Shown: positions 59,245-64,000 of the stretch, one piece after another
Layout of the letters: each line of letters starts with the position of its first letter
Numbering within the stretch: the stretch's first letter is position 1
Origin: Dactylonectria macrodidyma
Lineage: Eukaryota > Ascomycota > Sordariomycetes > Hypocreales > Nectriaceae
NCBI GenBank assembly: GCA_020744425.1
Contig: JAGMUV010000013.1
Coordinates: 1,597,419-1,661,418, forward strand
Length of the DNA stretch: 64,000 nt
Direction of reading: 5' to 3'
Position numbers and translations under genes: made by a program
Notes under the pieces: model-generated
What the model was told of the DNA's origin: nothing
Databases searched by the model: none
What the model saw: the letters and a program-made list of their open reading frames with translations, nothing else

Positions 59245-59991
59245 CTACTTGGCACGCAGCATCTGCTCAATGTGATCGCGGCTGTTCTTGTGTGTTGTTT
59301 CCAAGTACAATAAGCGCTGGCTAAGCTTTTCCACCTCAGTCTCGAGGTTCTGGGTCTGGCCATCCAGCTTTTCGCGTAGGGAGTCTACTGGGAGCGAGAC
59401 GAACCTGCAAACGGCACGCACGGCAGCCTCGACGTTAGACAACAAGAGGGACGTTGGTTGGACTTTGGGTTTGTAGGTTTGGGGGGGGGGGTAGATAGAA
59501 GGTAGAGAAAGAGGGGGGCCCCCAAATGAATGAAGAACCATTTTAACGGAGGGTTTGGGCGGGATCAGGATCACAACAGTGACGACAAAGAGGAGTAAAA
59601 AGTCAACATACATTTTGCCTACTCCCTCATACACAACCGCATCCTCAGGCAGGTTGGCCATCTCGCTGAGAGTAAGTCGCACTAGGCGCTGCTCTCGTTG
59701 CTTAGCCGTCATTTGCGTACGGGCTAAACCAATCTGTTGCTGAGCCGCCAGAGCCTGGCTCTCAATTTCGTGCACCAGCTACTCTCTAATGTCAGCATAT
59801 ACTGCGCTTGGAGGTTCGTGGTCTGCCACAAAATCCCAGCGGACACTGGGGGAGCCAATGCAAGTGTTGCCAATGAGGGGGTTGTTTCTGAAGATGCCAA
59901 CAGGAAACGAGAGGCCGCACAGCCGGGGATTAGCGTGCATTTAGTAACCTAGAGATCTTACCTTCTGCAGGGCCTCGTTGGGAATCGCCAT
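59245..59991 (-). CDS. PFD1: Prefoldin subunit 1
   Basis: A subunit of the hexameric cytosolic chaperone that passes actin and tubulin to CCT. Exons 59991..59962, 59778..59612 and 59404..59245 give 118 aa, the usual size. The first exon is only 30 nt (MAIPNEALQK). The body is a two-helix coiled coil: EIESQALAAQQQIGLARTQM, then MANLPEDAVVYEGVGKMFV (the beta-hairpin region), then EKLSQRLLYLETTHKNSRDH. Introns of 183 and 207 nt are longer than the exons they separate. The second contains a G/C homopolymer run and the palindromic GGGGGCCCCC (about 59514-59523). No mRNA-encoded regulation is evident. Confidence 0.93.
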
Positions 59992-60713
59992 GATGTCAGA
60001 AGTAGAGCGGAGATATTGAGATGCTGGCGAGTGTGTGGTTTTGCACTGGGCTTTGATTATCTGGTCTGGCTCGCTTGGCCAGTGCATTCTGAATGATGTA
60101 CCCCGTTTATCGCATACACTAACTAGTAGATAGGTACATATGAGCGGTGACCCCGGTAGATACTATGGAGCTGGGTGTCTAAGATACCTAGGTAAGTAGG
60201 TGGGTAGGTACCTACAGGCAGGGGGGTCAGCCCAGGGTAACAAGGCCCCTTTGTTTCCACCTAGTTTCGGACCAGCATTCATCTCGGCTCCAGCACGGAA
60301 TCTGAAGACGACGCGTTCAGTTGTTGGTAGATTGTAGTAAATCAGGTTGCACGAATCGATATTCTGTCGTCTGCCCTCAAAACACGCAAGCACAGCCTCA
60401 TTAAGTGCGACAAAATGATGAATCCTAACCACTGGTCGTCCCTCGTTTCAGTGCTACTTCGGTCCCTCCCTCTATCAGCTGCCTCCACATGCCTCGCCCC
60501 ATTATCACATTGGCCTTGGCGACTGCTGCCGGAAGAATGATGCCTGTCAACTCGGTAAGCACCCAACAAAATTTGGTCAAAATCGATTCGTACCGCCAGT
60601 CCTGCTACACTGGAGCCAGGAGCAGGCGTGCTTTCACGTGCAAACCCACATCCGGCTCTTCCGAGTACCGTCCACGAAGGACCTCACCCTTATCCAAGAA
60701 TGCTCCTGATCAC
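59992..60713. promoter_or_regulatory. PFD1 promoter / ceramidase 3' region with TACCTAGGTA
   Basis: This 722-bp spacer between two minus-strand genes includes a dense TAGGTA/TACCTA island at 60125-60225, with the palindrome TACCTAGGTA at 60185-60194. A small plus-strand ORF at 60489 is not supported. Confidence 0.55.
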
Positions 60714-62042
60714 TCACTGTTGCTTCGCGCCCTGCTCCTTGACCCGTCGAACTTCAGGGATTGAAGTCAACAGCCGCGGCCAGTACAGCATGTACTCGTC
60801 ACCGTGTCCGGTCAGGCAACGACGAAGCCAAATGCCCCATGTGATGTAGTAGTATGCTGTCGCAGGGGAAAAAATCAGAAACAGTACATTAGCTTGGTCA
60901 GGCTCGCAGTGAATCAAGGTCGTATTACCTCCTGCCGCATCTCGTTAGCTATTACCCGTCCAAACACGCTGCAACCACGCATAAAAACATACCGAGACCA
61001 GTCATCAAGTGCCACCACGCATGACCCTCCAGCAACACTGCCCATGGGAGGCCAATGGAGCGCCTCCATCCTGTCACTTGTGCGCAGAATTCGTTGTCGA
61101 GCGTCCAGAGGAGGTACCCGCCTAGGAACACCGCCAGCCCTTCGATCTTCCTTCAGTATCCGCCCACCAGGTCAATGTTGCCCGGGTGCCTCTCGACTCA
61201 CCAGTGACAACCATTGCCCACATTGTCCTGAGCAATTCACCTGACGTTTCCGCATCCCGCTCTTTCAGCGCTGGCCGAAGTTGTGACTCCATAACCCACA
61301 TGCTCCGGAAGACGACGAGGGCCGTGAGAAGACCATACGCCGTTTGATGAAAGTCGGGGTTCTTAGTGATGTAGTAGTACAGCTTTACTGATTATCAGCG
61401 CTGCCCAGGGGCTTCCACTTCCGTGAGACGAACCGTGATGAATGCAGCCAGAGCAAGCAGACTAACACCTAGCAGCCTCGAGAAGACTTTAGACCGCGAA
61501 TGAGAGAAGCTCGCATACATCATGAGGCAAGTCGTATATATCATGGAGAGTTCGTCCACGAGTTGCATCGGGTCTATTGTCATTGGTGAGCTCAAATTGC
61601 ATCCAATTTGTAACCATTTTTCCACGGAGACATAACTCTTACATTTGAGGGTGGTGTGGAATGATATAGATCCCATTCCCACCACAATGTACCCGATGTA
61701 GGCAACCAAAAAGATGCCTGGGTGCGAATACTTGAGGCAATTGCGGATCCCCTTGAATCCGAGCCAGAGAAAGAGCCCATTTGTCAAAGTCTGACTGTGT
61801 CATTAAACAATGAGTCTGTAGTAGAAGATCAAGAGCTCACATTGCAAAACTCTGCGCAGTAGAACGATAGAACATAATCCTAGCCATGTCAGTCTTGCTA
61901 CATAATACTAGACATAAAATGAGTGTTGGGTCGGACTGACCTCCTCACAGAAATTGAGAGTCGATGTCTGTTGACCCCAGAAGCCGGGTTTATAATCTGG
62001 ATATGGCGCCCGGAGGGATCGGAGTATATTGAGTGATGCCAT
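60714..62042 (-). CDS. Alkaline ceramidase (YPC1/YDC1, ACER-like)
   Basis: An integral ER/Golgi hydrolase that splits (phyto)ceramide into a sphingoid base and fatty acid. Seven exons: 62042..61941, 61879..61841, 61790..61643, 61573..61434, 61382..61202, 61139..60993 and 60856..60714; total 299 aa. Motifs match the CREST/ACER family. These are GFWGQQTSTLNFCEEDY, AEFCNTLTNGLFL, GMGSISFHTTLKYPMQLVDE (zinc His and catalytic Ser/Asp), LYYYITKNPDFHQTAYGLL, GGYLLWTLDNEFC and LLEGHAWWHLMTGLGAYYYI (zinc His pair). Introns 4 and 5 end in AAG acceptors (TAAAG, CGAAG), needed to restore ITLYYYITKN and VVTGLAVFLGG. The promoter runs directly into AT-rich DNA about 50-60 bp upstream. Confidence 0.9.
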
Positions 62043-62354
62043 AGGATGAGGACAGAAGTATGTAAAGGGAGGTATGAAGGAGCTGGTTATAAAGAGTTAA
62101 GAGACATATATAGATTAAATAATGATAAAGTAGCTTAACTAAGCAAAGATTATTTTTAAAATTAGGATTTTAGTTTTATTTTTAATAATAAAATTATAAT
62201 ATAATAAAATCTTTAATTATTTTATATTATTATATTTTATAATTTATATATATATTATAAAATATTTAATTATTATTTAATTATTATTTAAATTTATATT
62301 TTTATATTTTTATATTTTTATATTTTTAATTATTTCATTTTTATTTAATTATTA

Positions 62355-62753
62355 AAGTTATAGTTCTTAATAGTATATATTTAAAAAGAGACTAGAGATT
62401 AAATAGTTAAATATATATATATATATAATTAATAAATAATAATATAAGAGCTTAAAATAATAGTAATTTAAAATAATTATAGTTTTTATTATATTAAATA
62501 TATACTTTATTATCTTATTTAACTTTTAAAATATATTAAATAATTAAAAAAGCTAAATTAAAAAGTTAAATTAAAAAGCTAAATATTAAAATGGAAAAGT
62601 ATTATATAATAAAAGCTTTATAAGAATTACTTTATTATATTTAAAGTTATTTTATTATAATTTTAATTATAATATAATTTAATATTTTATAATTTTTATA
62701 TTATAATTTAAAATAATTCTTTTAATTAAATAAATAATATAATATATGTATTA
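62355..62753 (+). repeat. RIP-degraded repeat, copy A
   Basis: Copy A of the unit, about 399 nt. It starts TATAGTTCTTAATAGTATAT and contains AAAAAGAGACTAGAGATTAA and TATATAATAAAAGCTTTATA. Copies B and C show the same landmarks in the same order. Confidence 0.75.
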
Positions 62754-63038
62754 AAATTATAGTCTTTAGTAATATATATTTAAAAAGAGACTAGAAGTTA
62801 AATAGTTAAAAGAAATATAATTAATAATAAATAATAATATAAAGATTTAAAACTTAAATTTAAAATAATAATAATTTATAATAATTAGACTTTTTATTAT
62901 ATTAAAATATAAGCTTTATTATTTTATTTAACTCTTTAAAATATATTAAATAAATAAAAAAGTTAAATAAAAAGGCTAAATATTAAAAAATAAATATCTT
63001 ATATAATAAAAGCTTTATAAAAATTTATTATTTTTTTA
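62754..63038 (+). repeat. RIP-degraded repeat, copy B (shortened)
   Basis: Copy B has TATAGTCTTTAGTAATATAT and AAAAAGAGACTAGAAGTTAA. It lacks the terminal ~110 nt present in A and C, and joins directly to copy C. Confidence 0.75.
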
Positions 63039-63412
63039 AGGTTATAGTCTTTAGTAATGTATACTTAGAGAGGGGCTAGAGGTTAAATAGTAAAAAAAAA
63101 TAAAAAAATAACTAAGAGTAAATAATAGTATAAAGGCCTGAAACTTAAGCCTAAAGTAATAATAACTCAGAATGACTAGAGTTTTTATTATATTAGAGTG
63201 CAAGCCTTACTATCCTAATTAACCCTTTAAAATGCATTAAGTAGCTAGAAAGCTAAATAGAAAAGCTAGATATTAAAAGGCAAAATCAGTATATAATAAA
63301 AGCCTTATAAAAGCTCTGTATTTATTACATTCTAAGCTTATTATAATTCTAATAATTATAATTTAAATTAACCTCTTTTAATTAAATAAATAATATAATA
63401 TATATATAATGC
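63039..63412 (+). repeat. repeat copy C, least degraded
   Basis: Copy C (about 374 nt) has the same landmarks with more G/C retained: GAGAGGGGCTAGAGGTTAA, AAGGCCTGAAACTTAAGCCT and TATATAATAAAAGCCTTATA. Differences from A and B are mostly C/G in C against T/A in the others, so C is closest to the ancestral sequence. It ends with TTTTAATTAAATAAATAATA, shared with the end of A. Confidence 0.75.
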
Positions 63413-64000
63413 ATTATATAATAGCTTAGTAAACCCTTATTAATATTAGTATATAAGAATTATTTTATATATATACTAATTAAAAGAATAAAAAAAGATT
63501 AAAACTTACTTTTTAAACTATAAAAAGTATCTTACTTATTTAATTTAGAATATATAATAAGAACTAAGTTTAATTAGCCTAATTATAAAAAGCTTATTTA
63601 AATAATAATTTTTAATTATTATATTTTTTAAAAGAACTTATTTTTATAAGCTTTATTAAATAAAGATATAATTTAATAGATTAAAATAAAGTAAGTTTTA
63701 TAAAAAGATTTAATTTAAAAAGAAAAATAAAAAGAAATAATAATTATTAATAATACTTTTTTTAATAATTTAAAGAATTATAATATATAAATTATATAAT
63801 TATAAGTTAATATTATATTAATTAATATATAGTTAAAAGAATAATATATTAAAAACTAAAGGAATCTTATTATAATTACTTTTAATATTAATTATAATAA
63901 GTTAAAGGATTTAAAAAAGAAAGTTTAAAAAAAGAAAGATAAAAATCTATTTATAATTAAGTTAATTAAGTAATTAAGTCTTTTACATTAAAATAACTTA

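Larger units (their letters stand above)
62090..64000. other. AT-rich, RIP-type block, no genes
   Basis: About 1.9 kb of nearly pure A/T starts within 60 bp of the ceramidase ATG. The few remaining C are almost all followed by T (and the few G preceded by A), while CA and TG are rare. That is the residue left by repeat-induced point mutation of CpA. No open frame of coding length is present. It holds at least one repeated unit (listed separately). The block runs to the window end, so its full size is unknown. Confidence 0.85.

Noticed and set aside
60489..60764. 91-codon plus-strand ORF with a possible GTAAGC donor
   Set aside because: It overlaps the ceramidase 3' end on the opposite strand and has no recognisable domain.
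62412..62425. AT dinucleotide run as a telomere or centromere signal
   Set aside because: No TTAGGG-type repeats; the run fits RIP-derived AT-rich DNA. Centromeric identity cannot be judged from 1.9 kb.
1..64000. CRISPR array, tRNA/rRNA genes, biosynthetic cluster
   Set aside because: No spaced direct repeats, no convincing tRNA B-box context, no PKS/NRPS or terpene genes were seen; organism is eukaryotic.

Overview
The window is nuclear DNA of a filamentous ascomycete, most likely a Sordariomycete and possibly Hypocreales. The genes carry short introns (about 45-140 nt, two near 200) with GT..AG ends and CTAAC/CTGAC-type branch sites. Gene content is typically fungal (Cch1, Sla1, C2H2+Zn2Cys6 regulator, GPI protein, YEA4-type transporter). 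The right end falls abruptly into extremely AT-rich DNA with the dinucleotide bias expected of repeat-induced point mutation (RIP). I reconstructed exon structures by hand from reading frame, splice motifs and family knowledge; every multi-exon total closes in frame.

Layout, left to right. 1-4 kb: 3' end of HIS1 (cut by the window edge), a small two-TM protein and a 94-residue Ser/Arg-rich protein. 4-10.5 kb: CCH1 calcium channel (minus), sharing a divergent promoter with a PHD/RSF1-like chromatin gene (10.5-13.5 kb). 15-22 kb: an HMG-box regulator resembling FMF-1/Ste11, EMC5, meiotic MSH5, and convergent ADE8. 22.9-25.2 kb: a Cys-rich GPI-type secreted protein and an uncharacterised acidic protein. 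27-31.7 kb: PP2A B regulatory subunit and a YEA4/SLC35B-type nucleotide-sugar transporter. 32.7-34.8 kb: an intracellular GH127-type glycosidase with a striking repeated promoter motif. 36.4-42.4 kb: a seven-TM orphan and a C2H2+Zn2Cys6 transcription factor. 43.5-51.6 kb: AMP deaminase and SLA1. 52.4-58.4 kb: TLC-domain membrane protein, COG8, HEM25-like mitochondrial carrier and a charged coiled-coil/SR-rich protein. 59.2-62 kb: prefoldin subunit 1 and alkaline ceramidase. 62.1-64 kb: RIP-type AT-rich block containing three graded copies of one repeat.

Most genes are core housekeeping or conserved fungal genes in no evident operon-like grouping: nucleotide and amino-acid metabolism (HIS1, ADE8, AMD1), secretory pathway and lipids (EMC5, COG8, YEA4-like, ceramidase), endocytosis (SLA1), signalling (CCH1, PP2A-B) and sexual development or meiosis (HMG factor, MSH5). 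I found no secondary-metabolite cluster, CRISPR array, tRNA or rRNA gene, or intact transposon. The most unusual material is the RIP block abutting the ceramidase start, the CCCACCGG cluster before the GH127 gene, recurrent TAGGTA/TACCTA islands in promoters, several in-frame (3n) introns, and the two orphan membrane or regulatory proteins.
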